53,438 nucleotides of DNA, taken from the NCBI GenBank assembly GCA_902509805.1, contig CABWZL010000004.1, forward strand, positions 1-53,438. The letters are read 5' to 3'. Origin of the DNA: an uncultured Bacteroidota bacterium. GTDB lineage: Bacteria > Bacteroidota > Bacteroidia > Flavobacteriales > Flavobacteriaceae. Under the pieces are notes generated by a model. That model was not told where the DNA came from. It was given only the letters and a program-made list of their open reading frames with translations, and searched no databases. The translations under genes and the position numbers were made by a program. Position 1 is the first letter of the stretch, and each line of letters starts with the position of its first letter. This document shows positions 1 through 8,298 of the stretch, one piece after another.

Positions 1-1
1 T

Positions 2-1981
2 CATCTTATCCTTGCTCAATCAGGAGCAAAAAAAGATCTTAAAAACGCAAATAAAGTTAGCTCTGAAGTATTTAATTTTCTTGAATCAGTTTCCAGAAAA
101 TATGGGATTGGATTTTGGAAACCAGGTGCTGGTATAATTCATCAAGTAATTCTTGAAAATTATGCATTTCCCGGAGGAATGATGATTGGTACTGATTCAC
201 ACACAGTAAATGCTGGTGGTCTTGGCATGGTTGCGATTGGAGTAGGAGGTGCAGATGCTGTTGATGTAATGGCAGGAATGCCATGGGAATTAAAATTTCC
301 AAAGTTAATTGGGATTAAGCTGACTGGCAAGTTAAACGGTTGGACTTCAGCAAAGGATGTTATTCTAAAAGTAGCAGGAATTCTTACTGTTAAAGGTGGA
401 ACTGGACATATTTTAGAATATTTTGGTGATGGTGCTGAGTCACTTTCTTGTACAGGAAAAGGTACTATTTGTAACATGGGTGCAGAAGTAGGTGCTACAA
501 CTTCAATTTTTGCTTATGATGAGTCAATGGAAAGGTATTTAAACTCAACTGATAGAAAGGATATAGTGGACGCTGCTTCTTTTGTCAAGAATGATCTGAA
601 GGCTGACCAAGATGTTTATGATAACCCTGATAAATATTTTGATGAAATAATTGAAATTGATCTGAATACACTTACACCTCACATCAATGGTCCTTTCACT
701 CCTGATCTAGCTACACCAGTTAATAAGATGAAAGATAAAGCTAAAATTGAAGGTTGGCCAACTGAAATAAAATGGGGCCTTATAGGTTCATGTACAAACT
801 CCTCTTATGAAGACTTATCAAGAGCAGCTTCAATTGCTAAACAAGCTCTTGAGAAAAATATTAAAATAAAATCTCAGTTAGGAATTAATCCTGGTTCAGA
901 ACAAGTTAGATATACAGCTGAAAGAGATGGTATAATTGAAGTATTTGAGAATTTAGAGTCAAAGATATTCACTAATGCATGTGGTCCATGTATAGGGCAG
1001 TGGAGTAGAGAAGGTGAAGATAATACTGAAAAAAATTCTATAATTCACTCATTCAACAGAAACTTTGCCAAGAGAGCTGATGGAAATCCAAATACTCATG
1101 CTTTTGTAACTTCACCTGAAATGGTAATGGCTGTTGCTCTTTCTGGTAATCTTGATTTTAATCCTCTTACAGATAAGTTAACCTCAGAAGATGGTCAGCA
1201 AGTTTTTCTTGATCCTCCAGTAGGAGATGAATTACCTTCAAATGGTTTTGCCTTTGAAGATAATGGTTATGTTGAACCACCCCTTGATGGTTCTGATATT
1301 GAAATAAATATCAATCCAGAATCAAAAAGACTTCAAGTTCTTGAACCTTTTAGTCCTTGGAATGGTGAGAATATTAATAATGCAAAACTTTTAATTAAAG
1401 CTCATGGAAAATGTACTACAGATCATATTTCAATGGCAGGACCTTGGTTGCGATTTAGAGGACATTTAGATAATATTTCTGATAACTGTTTAATAGGAGC
1501 GGTTAACCATTATAATATGGAGACCAATAAAGTAAAGAATCTTATAACAGGAGAGTATGGACCAGTTCCAGAAACTCAACGATTTTACAAAAAAAATCAA
1601 ATTGACACAATAGTTGTGGGAGATCATAACTATGGTGAAGGATCTTCAAGAGAACATGCTGCAATGGAGCCGAGACATCTAGGTATTAAGGCAGTTATTG
1701 TTAAATCATTTGCCAGAATTCATGAGACAAACCTTAAGAAGCAAGGCATGTTAGCTTTGACATTTGAACAAGAAGATGATTACAATAAAATAAATGAAGA
1801 TGATACATTTAATTTTATTGATTTAAAATCTTTTACACCTGGTAAGATGTTGTCTCTTGAAATTATTCATTCAGATAATTCAAAAGAATTGATTAAATTG
1901 AATCATACTTTTAATTCTCAGCAAATTGAATGGTATAGAAATGGTTCAGCGTTAAATTTGATTAAGTTAAACAACCAATGA
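2..1981 (+). CDS. acn: Aconitate hydratase, 5' end cut off by the window edge
   Basis: TCA-cycle enzyme that interconverts citrate and isocitrate with a [4Fe-4S] cluster. The reading frame is open from base 2, beginning [12 protein letters not shown], so the first roughly 90 residues lie outside the window; the ATG at 179 is internal. The three cluster cysteines are visible: SCTNSS (Cys codon at 791) and ACGPCIGQW (Cys codons at 980 and 989). The C-terminal swivel domain has the substrate motif [16 protein letters not shown]. The 660 residues seen plus the missing part fit the roughly 755-residue mitochondrial-like aconitase common in Flavobacteriia. The TGA stop overlaps the ATG of the alkane monooxygenase gene (ATGA), so the two are probably translated together. 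Family call is certain; the paralogue type (AcnA-like or mitochondrial-like) is inferred. Confidence 0.96.
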   Translation, partial: HLILAQSGAKKDLKNANKVSSEVFNFLESVSRKYGIGFWKPGAGIIHQVILENYAFPGGMMIGTDSHTVNAGGLGMVAIGVGGADAVDVMAGMPWELKFPKLIGIKLTGKLNGWTSAKDVILKVAGILTVKGGTGHILEYFGDGAESLSCTGKGTICNMGAEVGATTSIFAYDESMERYLNSTDRKDIVDAASFVKNDLKADQDVYDNPDKYFDEIIEIDLNTLTPHINGPFTPDLATPVNKMKDKAKIEGWPTEIKWGLIGSCTNSSYEDLSRAASIAKQALEKNIKIKSQLGINPGSEQVRYTAERDGIIEVFENLESKIFTNACGPCIGQWSREGEDNTEKNSIIHSFNRNFAKRADGNPNTHAFVTSPEMVMAVALSGNLDFNPLTDKLTSEDGQQVFLDPPVGDELPSNGFAFEDNGYVEPPLDGSDIEININPESKRLQVLEPFSPWNGENINNAKLLIKAHGKCTTDHISMAGPWLRFRGHLDNISDNCLIGAVNHYNMETNKVKNLITGEYGPVPETQRFYKKNQIDTIVVGDHNYGEGSSREHAAMEPRHLGIKAVIVKSFARIHETNLKKQGMLALTFEQEDDYNKINEDDTFNFIDLKSFTPGKMLSLEIIHSDNSKELIKLNHTFNSQQIEWYRNGSALNLIKLNNQ

Positions 1982-3024
1982 TTAAAGATCTAAAATATCT
2001 AATGTCTTACTCTATAGCATTAACTGCATTTATAGGTATTTTAATTGGTGGTCCTCTTGTATATTTAACTGTAGTTTATACTTTTATTTTTATTCCGATA
2101 TTAGAATCAAATACAAAGGAATATATAAATGAGTATTCAGATGATGAAAAGAAAAGTAGAAATCTAGATCCATTCTTTGATTTTTTACTTTATTTAAATA
2201 TCCCTATAGTTTTTGGAATATTTTTTGTTTCTCTAGACACTTTGCTTTACACAGATTCGGTTTCTGAAATTATAGGTATAATTTTATCAACTAGTATAGT
2301 AATGGCCACAAACGGAATTAATGTAGGACATGAGCTAGGTCATAGGAAATCTTTATTCAGCAGAACTTGCTCTAAGTTGCTCTACCTCCCTTGTCAGTAT
2401 ATGCATTTTTTTATTGAGCATAATTATGGTCACCATATAAATGTTGCAACACCAGATGATCCAGCTACTGCAAAATATAAGCAAAACCTATATAGTTTTT
2501 GGATTAGTTCTGTAACTAAGACATATTTAAGTGCCTGGAGAATCCAGTTAAAACTCTTAAAAGTTTCTAAACTAAGTTTTTTTTCTCTTAGAAATGATAT
2601 GATATTCTATACTTTATTTCAAATTGCATTTTTAATTTTTATATACCTTAACTATGGCCTAATTATTACTTTGTACTCCTTACTAATGTCTATTGGTTCA
2701 TTTCTATTTCTAGAGACTATTAATTATGTAGAGCATTATGGTTTATTAAGAAAAATTAAATCAAATGGGAAATATGAAAGAGTTAAACCTCACCATTCAT
2801 GGAATTCGAATCATACTATTGGGAGAATTACACTTTATGAGCTTACAAGGCATAGCGACCATCATTTCATTTCATCAAAAAAATATCAGGTCTTAGAATC
2901 TATAGAAGACAGTCCTCAGCTTCCATATGGTTATCCTACTTCAATTTTAATTTCATTTTTACCACCTTTGTGGTTTAGAATAATGAACCCACTTGTAGAA
3001 CATTACATGGGTTATAAAGATTAA
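1978..3024 (+). CDS. alkB: AlkB-type alkane 1-monooxygenase (membrane di-iron hydroxylase)
   Basis: Integral membrane hydroxylase of 348 residues, of the family that oxidises medium- or long-chain n-alkanes to 1-alcohols using a rubredoxin electron donor. All histidine boxes are present in order: HELGH (118-122), EHNYGHH (147-153), the NYVEHYGL signature (249-256) and RHSDHH (291-296). Hydrophobic segments lie near residues 10-40, 70-90, 97-115 and 208-248, as in AlkB. The start overlaps the aconitase stop by 4 nt. No rubredoxin, rubredoxin reductase or AlkS-type regulator is nearby, so electron donors must be encoded elsewhere. The NYxEHYGL box separates it from fatty-acid desaturases and xylene monooxygenases. 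True substrate range cannot be read from the sequence. Confidence 0.93.
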   Translation: MIKDLKYLMSYSIALTAFIGILIGGPLVYLTVVYTFIFIPILESNTKEYINEYSDDEKKSRNLDPFFDFLLYLNIPIVFGIFFVSLDTLLYTDSVSEIIGIILSTSIVMATNGINVGHELGHRKSLFSRTCSKLLYLPCQYMHFFIEHNYGHHINVATPDDPATAKYKQNLYSFWISSVTKTYLSAWRIQLKLLKVSKLSFFSLRNDMIFYTLFQIAFLIFIYLNYGLIITLYSLLMSIGSFLFLETINYVEHYGLLRKIKSNGKYERVKPHHSWNSNHTIGRITLYELTRHSDHHFISSKKYQVLESIEDSPQLPYGYPTSILISFLPPLWFRIMNPLVEHYMGYKD

Positions 3025-3042
3025 TAAAAAGAGTACTTGATT

Positions 3043-3615
3043 TTAGTTGTACCAACTACAATCAATATAATTAATCCCTTCAAATTTTTTATCAAAAAAT
3101 CTATTTTTAGATTCTATAAACCCATTATATGTATTTGCAAAAGGAGAATAAGGATGCATTACATCATCTGGATTAGTACTGTGAGCATAACGAAGAACAT
3201 CATGACCAAATTCATGATACATTAAACCTAGTTTTTGCCAGATATTAATATCATTCCAATACCTAAAAGCTATTCCCACTCTAACAATTTCATCATTACA
3301 TGAACTTGCAGCATAAGCTCCATAATCTAGGACTTCACCTGATGCAGTAAGCGCAGCAGATTCATATTCATAATAAATATCTACTAAAGTATTTAGTTTA
3401 TCATAATCAGGGCTATTTCTCATTGAGCATTTTGCGTCAGCAACAAATATGTCCCAAAAGGCATATAAATCATCTGAATCAAAGTTTGGATCAGTTACTC
3501 TATCATAATCTATACAACTAAAAAGAATTTCTTCAGGAACTTCTTCATATACTAATGAGTTTTTAGCACATGATATAGCTAGTAATAAAAAGAGTAATAT
3601 TATTCTCCCGGACAT
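3043..3615 (-). CDS. Putative zinc-metallopeptidase lipoprotein, copy 1
   Basis: Small lipoprotein of 190 residues with a short signal peptide and lipobox LAISC (lipidated Cys16), so it is probably anchored in the outer or inner membrane. It carries MYHEFGHD (HEFGH 134-138), a third His at 145 and a following HSTNPDDVMHP with Met153. This looks like the zinc site and Met-turn of matrixins, but with six rather than five residues between the second and third His. Four further cysteines (34, 63, 74-region absent, 106, 186) suggest periplasmic disulfides. It is a clear paralogue of the gene directly upstream and its start overlaps that gene's stop by 16 nt. I do not recognise a named family; protease activity is inferred from the motif alone. 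Confidence 0.8.
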   Translation of the reverse strand: MSGRIILLFLLLAISCAKNSLVYEEVPEEILFSCIDYDRVTDPNFDSDDLYAFWDIFVADAKCSMRNSPDYDKLNTLVDIYYEYESAALTASGEVLDYGAYAASSCNDEIVRVGIAFRYWNDINIWQKLGLMYHEFGHDVLRYAHSTNPDDVMHPYSPFANTYNGFIESKNRFFDKKFEGINYIDCSWYN

Positions 3616-4193
3616 GAAATATACTTAATGCCTGTAAATGACCTTTTTAACATTCTATCTTTAGCTTCAATAAAGTCATTTAAGTCAATGTCGCTTCTAG
3701 AACTAGATGGATACATTATGTCCGCAGGACTACTACTGTGCTCATACTTATAAACATCATGACCAAATTCATGATACATGATCCAAAGTCTTTGTAATAA
3801 GTTTTTTTCTGTCCATTCATTATACAAAACTCCAACATTAACTCTACTGTCATTACAATAACCAGAAAATGTAGAATATGCAATGTGATCAGGAGATACA
3901 CCAGCTGCAATTTGAGCAGCAGATCTATATTCAAAAAAGATATTTAATGAAGGATTTCTCTCAGAGTAATCTGGACCACCTCTTGAACATTTAACATCGT
4001 CAACAAACTTTGTCCAATATTGCATTAGATCATCTTGATTAGTGTTTTTTGGATCTAGAAGATTATCATAACTTACACAACTATAAATTTGAACAAATTC
4101 TTCGACAATAACTTCTTCTACAGGGTCATCACCTTTAGAACATGAAGCAATGAACAGAGTTGTAAATAATGATATTAATATAAATCTTTTCAT
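3600..4193 (-). CDS. Putative zinc-metallopeptidase lipoprotein, copy 2
   Basis: Paralogue of the adjacent downstream gene, 197 residues when started at MKRFILISLF. A longer frame runs up to 4298, but it reads through the neighbouring tRNA gene and would put a non-signal sequence in front of the lipoprotein signal, so the ATG at 4193 is chosen. Lipobox FIASC gives lipidated Cys18. The motif MYHEFGHD (HEFGH 141-145), His152 and SPADIMYP (Met160) again resembles a matrixin zinc site plus Met-turn with one extra residue before the third His. Flanking blocks (SCxxYD, KCS near 70, the CNDSRVNVG block near 113, LWIMYHEFG) are shared with copy 1, indicating tandem duplication. No named family recognised; substrate unknown. 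Confidence 0.8.
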   Translation of the reverse strand: MKRFILISLFTTLFIASCSKGDDPVEEVIVEEFVQIYSCVSYDNLLDPKNTNQDDLMQYWTKFVDDVKCSRGGPDYSERNPSLNIFFEYRSAAQIAAGVSPDHIAYSTFSGYCNDSRVNVGVLYNEWTEKNLLQRLWIMYHEFGHDVYKYEHSSSPADIMYPSSSRSDIDLNDFIEAKDRMLKRSFTGIKYISCPGE

Positions 4194-4208
4194 TTTTATC
4201 AATTTTTG

Positions 4209-4282
4209 TAGCGAGAGAGAGATTTGAACTCTCGACCTCCGGGTTATGAATCCGACGCTCTCACCAACTGAGCTACCTCGCC
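4209..4282 (-). tRNA. tRNA-Met (CAT)
   Basis: A 74-nt cloverleaf reads on the minus strand from GGCGAGGTAGCTC. The acceptor stem pairs GGCGAGG with TCTCGCT (G-U at both ends), the D stem is GCTC/GAGC, the anticodon loop is TTCATAA and the T arm is GAGAG-TTCAAAT-CTCTC. The discriminator is A and no CCA is encoded. CAT could mean elongator Met, initiator Met or lysidine-modified Ile. The three G-C pairs of an initiator anticodon stem are missing, so elongator Met is most likely. The last anticodon-stem pair is an A-C mismatch. Confidence 0.9.
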
Positions 4283-4295
4283 AAATTAAGAATTG

Positions 4296-4303
4296 CAAAT
4301 ATA
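4296..4303 (-). promoter_or_regulatory. Possible -7 promoter box for tRNA-Met
   Basis: On the minus strand the octamer TATATTTG matches the Bacteroidota -7 consensus TAnnTTTG and lies 13 nt before the tRNA 5' end. I see no good TTTG at the -33 position, so this is a weak call. Confidence 0.3.
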
Positions 4304-4384
4304 TAAAACAAATCTCAAGAAAGTATTGCTAAAAATCCGTTTATTGATGTTAATACTAACTTTTTTTAATATATTGGAAACAAT

Positions 4385-4777
4385 ATGAGTAAGAAAAAAG
4401 AATTTGTAATTGAATATGATTTTCAATCATCTCCGCAACTATTATATCAATATCTTTCAACCCCTTCAGGCCTATCCGAATGGTTTTCTGATGATGTAAA
4501 TTATAGAGGTGAAAAATATACTTTTTTCTGGGATGATTCAGAGGAGTATGCAAGAGTATTATCAAAAAAAACAAATGAAAAAATTAGATTCCAATGGGTA
4601 AACGGTGAGCCAGATGAAGAAGAATGTTTCTTTGAGTTCAAAATTCAATTGGATGAAATTACAAAAGATGTTTCTCTCATAGTTACTGACTTTTCTGATG
4701 AAGATGAATTAGAAGAAGCAAAGCTATTATGGAATAGTCTTATTGCGGATCTTAAAAAAGTTTTAGGCTCTTCCTAA
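4385..4777 (+). CDS. START-like domain protein (AHSA1-type fold)
   Basis: A 130-residue soluble protein with the pattern of a START-like/SRPBCC helix-grip fold: an N-terminal strand (EFVIEYDFQSSPQLLYQYLS), the GLSEWFSDDV block seen in AHSA1-like proteins, alternating strands, an acidic stretch and a long C-terminal helix (EAKLLWNSLIADLKKVL). This matches the conserved small START-like family of Flavobacteriia. Such folds bind hydrophobic ligands or partner proteins; the specific role is unknown. It stands alone on this strand and converges with yqgE, whose 3' end overlaps it by 4 nt. Confidence 0.8.
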   Translation: MSKKKEFVIEYDFQSSPQLLYQYLSTPSGLSEWFSDDVNYRGEKYTFFWDDSEEYARVLSKKTNEKIRFQWVNGEPDEEECFFEFKIQLDEITKDVSLIVTDFSDEDELEEAKLLWNSLIADLKKVLGSS

Positions 4778-5313
4778 TTTAAGGTTATATCATCTGGTGA
4801 GTTTGACCATATCCTATATTTTTTTCCTAAACTTTTAATTATTTTATTCCAACTATTTTTCTGTTTATAGTTAAAGACATTTTCGAGTTGGTTATTTAAG
4901 ACTATCCAACTACTATTATCTATTTCATCATCTAATTGACCTTTTTCCCAACCAGAATAACCTTGAAAAAGAATCACATCTTGTTCGTCAATCAATCCAT
5001 CTTCAATTTGATCAAAAATATATTCAATATTATTACCCCAGTAGAGGTTTTCATCAATTTTAATACTTTCTAAATGATCATTTTCACTTTTTAATAAATA
5101 GAAATGATTATTAGATACAGGTCCACCATAATAGAGATCTATCTTAACTTTTTTTGTGGATTTAATATCCTTAGTTATGAAAAGATCAGAATGTCTATTA
5201 AGAATTAAACCTGTTAAGCCGTCTTCTGTTTTATCAATAATTAAAATTATTGACTTATAGAAAATCATATCACTTAAAAGATTTGGAGAAGATATTAGAA
5301 TTTTTCCTTTCAT
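4774..5313 (-). CDS. YqgE/AlgH family protein (UPF0301)
   Basis: A 179-residue protein of the YqgE/AlgH family. Visible family blocks are the start KGKILISSPNLLSD, the GLILNRHSDLFI block, YYGGPV at about 81-86 and the ILFQGYSGWEKGQLDDEI signature near 133-150. The biochemical function of the family is unsettled. The gene follows HU on the same strand with the HU terminator between them; its ATG lies only a few bases beyond that hairpin and lacks an obvious ribosome binding site. Confidence 0.88.
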   Translation of the reverse strand: MKGKILISSPNLLSDMIFYKSIILIIDKTEDGLTGLILNRHSDLFITKDIKSTKKVKIDLYYGGPVSNNHFYLLKSENDHLESIKIDENLYWGNNIEYIFDQIEDGLIDEQDVILFQGYSGWEKGQLDDEIDNSSWIVLNNQLENVFNYKQKNSWNKIIKSLGKKYRIWSNSPDDITLN

Positions 5314-5320
5314 GGCAAAA

Positions 5321-5348
5321 AAAAGAGCTTCTGTTAGGAAGCTCTTTT
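5321..5348 (-). terminator. Rho-independent terminator after the HU gene
   Basis: An 11-bp stem (AAAAGAGCTTC / GAAGCTCTTTT) with a 6-nt loop. On the minus strand it is followed by a run of T. It lies 27 nt beyond the HU stop codon and abuts the yqgE start, so it should limit transcription into yqgE. Confidence 0.85.
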
Positions 5349-5374
5349 AAGACATTTTTAAATGAATTTAAAAC

Positions 5375-5650
5375 TTAGTTGTTTACTGTACTTGAAAGTT
5401 CAGCTCCAGCTTTAAATTTTACAACTTTTTTAGCAGGTATTTTAATAGTAGCACCAGTTTGAGGATTTCTTCCATCTCTTGCAGCTCTCTGAGAAACTGA
5501 CCAAGATCCGAATCCAACTAGTGATACTCTACCACCTCCTTTTAAAGTTGAACTAACACTCCCTAGAAATGATTCTAGAGCCATTTTCGCTGATGCTTTA
5601 GATATACCAGCGTTAGCTGCCATTGCATCAATTAATTCTGATTTGTTCAT
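5375..5650 (-). CDS. hup: HU-family DNA-binding protein
   Basis: Nucleoid protein of 91 residues, the usual HU length. It begins MNKSELIDAMAANAGISKASA (helical dimerisation part), continues through GGGRVSLVGFGSWSV, and carries the DNA-bending beta-arm signature RAARDGRNPQTGATIKIPA with the Pro at the arm tip. It is monocistronic: its own terminator follows and a promoter-like box precedes it. HU and IHF subunits are hard to tell apart by eye; the RNPQTG arm and lack of an alpha/beta partner favour HU. Confidence 0.95.
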   Translation of the reverse strand: MNKSELIDAMAANAGISKASAKMALESFLGSVSSTLKGGGRVSLVGFGSWSVSQRAARDGRNPQTGATIKIPAKKVVKFKAGAELSSTVNN

Positions 5651-5673
5651 ATCACTTAATTTTAATGTTTAAA

Positions 5674-5681
5674 CAAAAATA
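5674..5681 (-). promoter_or_regulatory. Possible -7 promoter box for the HU gene
   Basis: On the minus strand TATTTTTG matches TAnnTTTG, 23 nt before the HU ATG. A matching upstream TTTG at the usual spacing is not evident. Confidence 0.35.
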
Positions 5682-5773
5682 TATGTTATTATGTAAGTCC
5701 CGCGATTTAAAGGGCTAAAAGTCCATTATTGTTAATAAATAGGGTCATTTTGTTGATAATGTAACTGTTTTCC

Positions 5774-6724
5774 CTAGTAAACATGGGAATTTTCATCAAA
5801 TTTTAGTCCGTTTATCAATTCTTTAGCACTCATTTCTCGTTTATTTTCCATTTGAATTATAAGGCAATTAGTGATTCCGTATGAGTTAGAAATGAGGAAT
5901 TCTCCTTTTTCAATGATAATTTTTCCAGTTATTTTATCTTTTGAAGATTCAATTTTTTTTTCTTCAGCCTTTAAAACTTTCATTCTAATTTCATCTTGAC
6001 CATTTTTAATCATTGTCCACGCACCAGGTTTTGGAGAAAGACCCCTTATTTGACCAATTATTTTATTAATAGGTTTATTCCAGTCAATTCTTGTATTTTC
6101 TGAATTTAATTTAGGTGCTAACTTTATTTTAGTATCTAAATCTTGCTTAATGGGGTATAAATTATTATTAAAAATACCTTTTATTGTCTTAACAATAAGG
6201 TCTGCGCCAACTTTAGATAATTTATTATATAATAATCCAAAGTCATCTTCTTTACTTATAATTATCTCATCTTGAAGAAGAATGTCACCCTGATCAATTT
6301 TTTCATTAATAAAAAAAGTAGTTACTCCAGTTTTAGTTTCATTATTTATCAAACACCAGTTTATTGGAGCAGCTCCCCTGTAATTTGGGAGAAGTGAGGC
6401 ATGAAGGTTAATTGTCCCGTATTTAGGTATCGTGAATATTTCTTTAGGTATTTTTCTAAAAGCTACAACAACTATTAAATCTGGTTCTAAATTTTTAATT
6501 TTAGTAATGAACTCTTCATCTTTTAAACTAGTTGGTTGAAGAATATTAATATTATGCTTTTTTGCATATTTTTTCACTTTACTTTCATTTAGTTTTTGAC
6601 CCCTACCAGATTTTCTGTCTGGATTAGTAATTACAGAATGAATATAAAAATTAGAACAAATAGCATCTAAGGAAGTTACTGCAAAATCGGGAGTCCCAAA
6701 AAATATTATTTTATTTTTTTTCAT
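5774..6724 (-). CDS. fmt: Methionyl-tRNA formyltransferase
   Basis: Formylates initiator Met-tRNA using 10-formyl-tetrahydrofolate. At 316 residues it has full length. The N-terminal formyltransferase domain shows the start IIFFGTPDFA and the core NLHASLLPNYRGAAPINW, with the catalytic trio Asn106, His108 and Asp144 at the same numbers as in the E. coli enzyme. The C-terminal tRNA-binding domain follows from about 205 (INKIIGQIRGLSPKPGAW). Its ATG overlaps the stop of the upstream AAA_28 ATPase gene by 4 nt, so the two form a translationally coupled pair. Confidence 0.97.
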   Translation of the reverse strand: MKKNKIIFFGTPDFAVTSLDAICSNFYIHSVITNPDRKSGRGQKLNESKVKKYAKKHNINILQPTSLKDEEFITKIKNLEPDLIVVVAFRKIPKEIFTIPKYGTINLHASLLPNYRGAAPINWCLINNETKTGVTTFFINEKIDQGDILLQDEIIISKEDDFGLLYNKLSKVGADLIVKTIKGIFNNNLYPIKQDLDTKIKLAPKLNSENTRIDWNKPINKIIGQIRGLSPKPGAWTMIKNGQDEIRMKVLKAEEKKIESSKDKITGKIIIEKGEFLISNSYGITNCLIIQMENKREMSAKELINGLKFDENSHVY

Positions 6725-7263
6725 GAATTGTCTAAAATAAATTTAACTCTTTCTTCAATACTGATAATAGGAACCTCAATAATTTTAATCCCTGATTCAT
6801 GGTATATTTTATTTATAAAAGGACTAATTTTTTTTGCATCACTAAACTCTTCTATTCTTTCTTTATCTTTTTTATAAATTTCTTTCCATGGTTGAAAGAT
6901 AAATATTAGGTCATATTTATAATCAGATGGTAAGTTATCCCAATAACTTGAGGACTTGTCAATAGATCTTAGGTAAGCTGTAATTTCATGAATTCCTCTG
7001 TCATAGAAAACAATATTGTCTTTACAGTTTAAGTTATCTGCTTGGTAATAGTCATTATGCCTTCTTTTATAAATCTCCTCACTTATTTTATCAGGATCTG
7101 ATTTAAAATCTGATCCTCTAAGTTTATAGTCAGAGAATATCTCTCTAGCAGCCTCATGAAAACAATGATATTCTAGCTTGATAAGTTCATTTAACACACT
7201 AGTCTTTCCAGTGCTAGGTCCCCCAGCTAAAACAATTCTTTTATTTATTTTTTCTTGTACCAT
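6721..7263 (-). CDS. AAA_28-type ATPase / predicted nucleotide kinase
   Basis: A 180-residue P-loop protein. The Walker A is AGGPSTGKTS (residues 13-22), an FHEAAREIF block follows, and FYDRGIHEITAYL (about 92-104) is the Walker B-like DRG segment typical of the AAA_28 family (related to the NadR ribosylnicotinamide kinase domain). The C-terminal KISPFINKIYHESGIKIIEVP fits the same family. Substrate is unknown; kinase activity is inferred from the fold. It is the first gene of an operon with fmt. Confidence 0.8.
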   Translation of the reverse strand: MVQEKINKRIVLAGGPSTGKTSVLNELIKLEYHCFHEAAREIFSDYKLRGSDFKSDPDKISEEIYKRRHNDYYQADNLNCKDNIVFYDRGIHEITAYLRSIDKSSSYWDNLPSDYKYDLIFIFQPWKEIYKKDKERIEEFSDAKKISPFINKIYHESGIKIIEVPIISIEERVKFILDNS

Positions 7264-7318
7264 TTCTGCAAAAAAGGTTTAGTTATATTTGTAGAAAGTT
7301 TTTACAAAAATAATTCCC

Positions 7319-7612
7319 TTGTCAAATAAAAATACTAAATCTGAAGATTTTTATTTAAGATTCGAAGAACAGTTGTTAGATTCTCAAGATTGGCCTGGCA
7401 TGTACATGTATAAATTCATTGTTAAGGATGGTAGTGATGAGATAAATCAATTAAAAAAAATTTTAAATAATTATAATGGAAAATCATCCTTTAAGTCATC
7501 TTCAAGCAATAAGTTTATTAGTGTAACATTTGAGCACTTTGCATCGTCTCCAGCTGATGTTATTAAGGTATATAAAGAGGTTAGTATTATAGATGATATA
7601 ATAAGTCTCTAA
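7319..7612 (+). CDS. DUF493 (YbeD-like) family protein
   Basis: A 97-residue protein with the DUF493 pattern: DWPGMYMYKFIVKD, a middle SSSNKFISVTF strand and the C-terminal SSPADVIKVYKEVSIIDDIISL, giving a ferredoxin-like alpha-beta fold. The frame begins with TTG at 7319; no ATG gives a full-length family member. Function of the family is not established. Short intergenic regions separate it from the divergent ATPase gene and the downstream DUF4290 gene. Confidence 0.82.
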   Translation: MSNKNTKSEDFYLRFEEQLLDSQDWPGMYMYKFIVKDGSDEINQLKKILNNYNGKSSFKSSSSNKFISVTFEHFASSPADVIKVYKEVSIIDDIISL

Positions 7613-7641
7613 ATGGTAATTAATTTATTAAATTGCGCAAT

Positions 7642-8298
7642 ATGAATTCATTAGAATATAATACAGAGAGAACCAAGTTAATAATTCCTGAATATGGAAG
7701 ACACGTTCATCAAATGATTGATCAGGCTGTGGCTCTAAAAGATAAAGATGAAAGAAATAAAATGGCTAAAGCTATAATTGGTGTAATGGGAAACCTTAAT
7801 CCTCACTTAAGAGATGTTCCTGATTTTCAACATAAGCTGTGGGCTCAACTCTTTATAATGTCTAATTTTGAGCTAGATGCAGATAGTCCTTTTGAAAAAC
7901 CCTCTAAAGAAATTTATGTTAATAGAAAGCCTAATAAACTAGACTATCCTCAGAGTTTTCCAAAATACAGGTTCTATGGAAATAATATCAAGAAAATGAT
8001 TGATATAGCAATGGAGTGGGATGAAGGTGAATTAAAAGATAAGCTAATAGCCAATATAGCTAATCATATGAAGAAATGTTTTTTAAATTGGAATAAGGAT
8101 TCTGTTGATGATAAAGTAATTTTTAATCACTTAGCAGATTTATCTAATGGAACATTAAGAGTTCCTGAATCTAAACTTCCATTGACAGATTCAAGTGAAT
8201 TTCTTAAAAATATGGTTAAGACAAATAATAATTACAAGACAAATAACAATTATAAGTCAAATAATAAAAACAGAAAAAAGCCTAAAAGAAGATATTAA
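7642..8298 (+). CDS. DUF4290 family protein
   Basis: A 218-residue Bacteroidota-specific protein recognised by EYNTERTKLIIPEYGRHVHQMI near the N-terminus and NLNPHLRDVPDFQHKLWAQLF (about 54-74). The start is placed at ATG 7642 because family members begin just before EYNT; a TTG at 7633 would add three residues. The tail is a low-complexity Asn/Lys/Arg stretch with a repeated NNYK unit (tknnYKtnnnYK), which is probably disordered. Its TAA overlaps the murA ATG by one base. Function is unknown; it is commonly next to murA in this phylum. Confidence 0.88.
   Translation: MNSLEYNTERTKLIIPEYGRHVHQMIDQAVALKDKDERNKMAKAIIGVMGNLNPHLRDVPDFQHKLWAQLFIMSNFELDADSPFEKPSKEIYVNRKPNKLDYPQSFPKYRFYGNNIKKMIDIAMEWDEGELKDKLIANIANHMKKCFLNWNKDSVDDKVIFNHLADLSNGTLRVPESKLPLTDSSEFLKNMVKTNNNYKTNNNYKSNNKNRKKPKRRY

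Noticed and set aside
3600..4298. A 232-residue frame starting at 4298 for the second metallopeptidase-like lipoprotein
   Set aside because: Its first 35 codons run through the tRNA-Met gene; the lipoprotein signal begins at the ATG at 4193.
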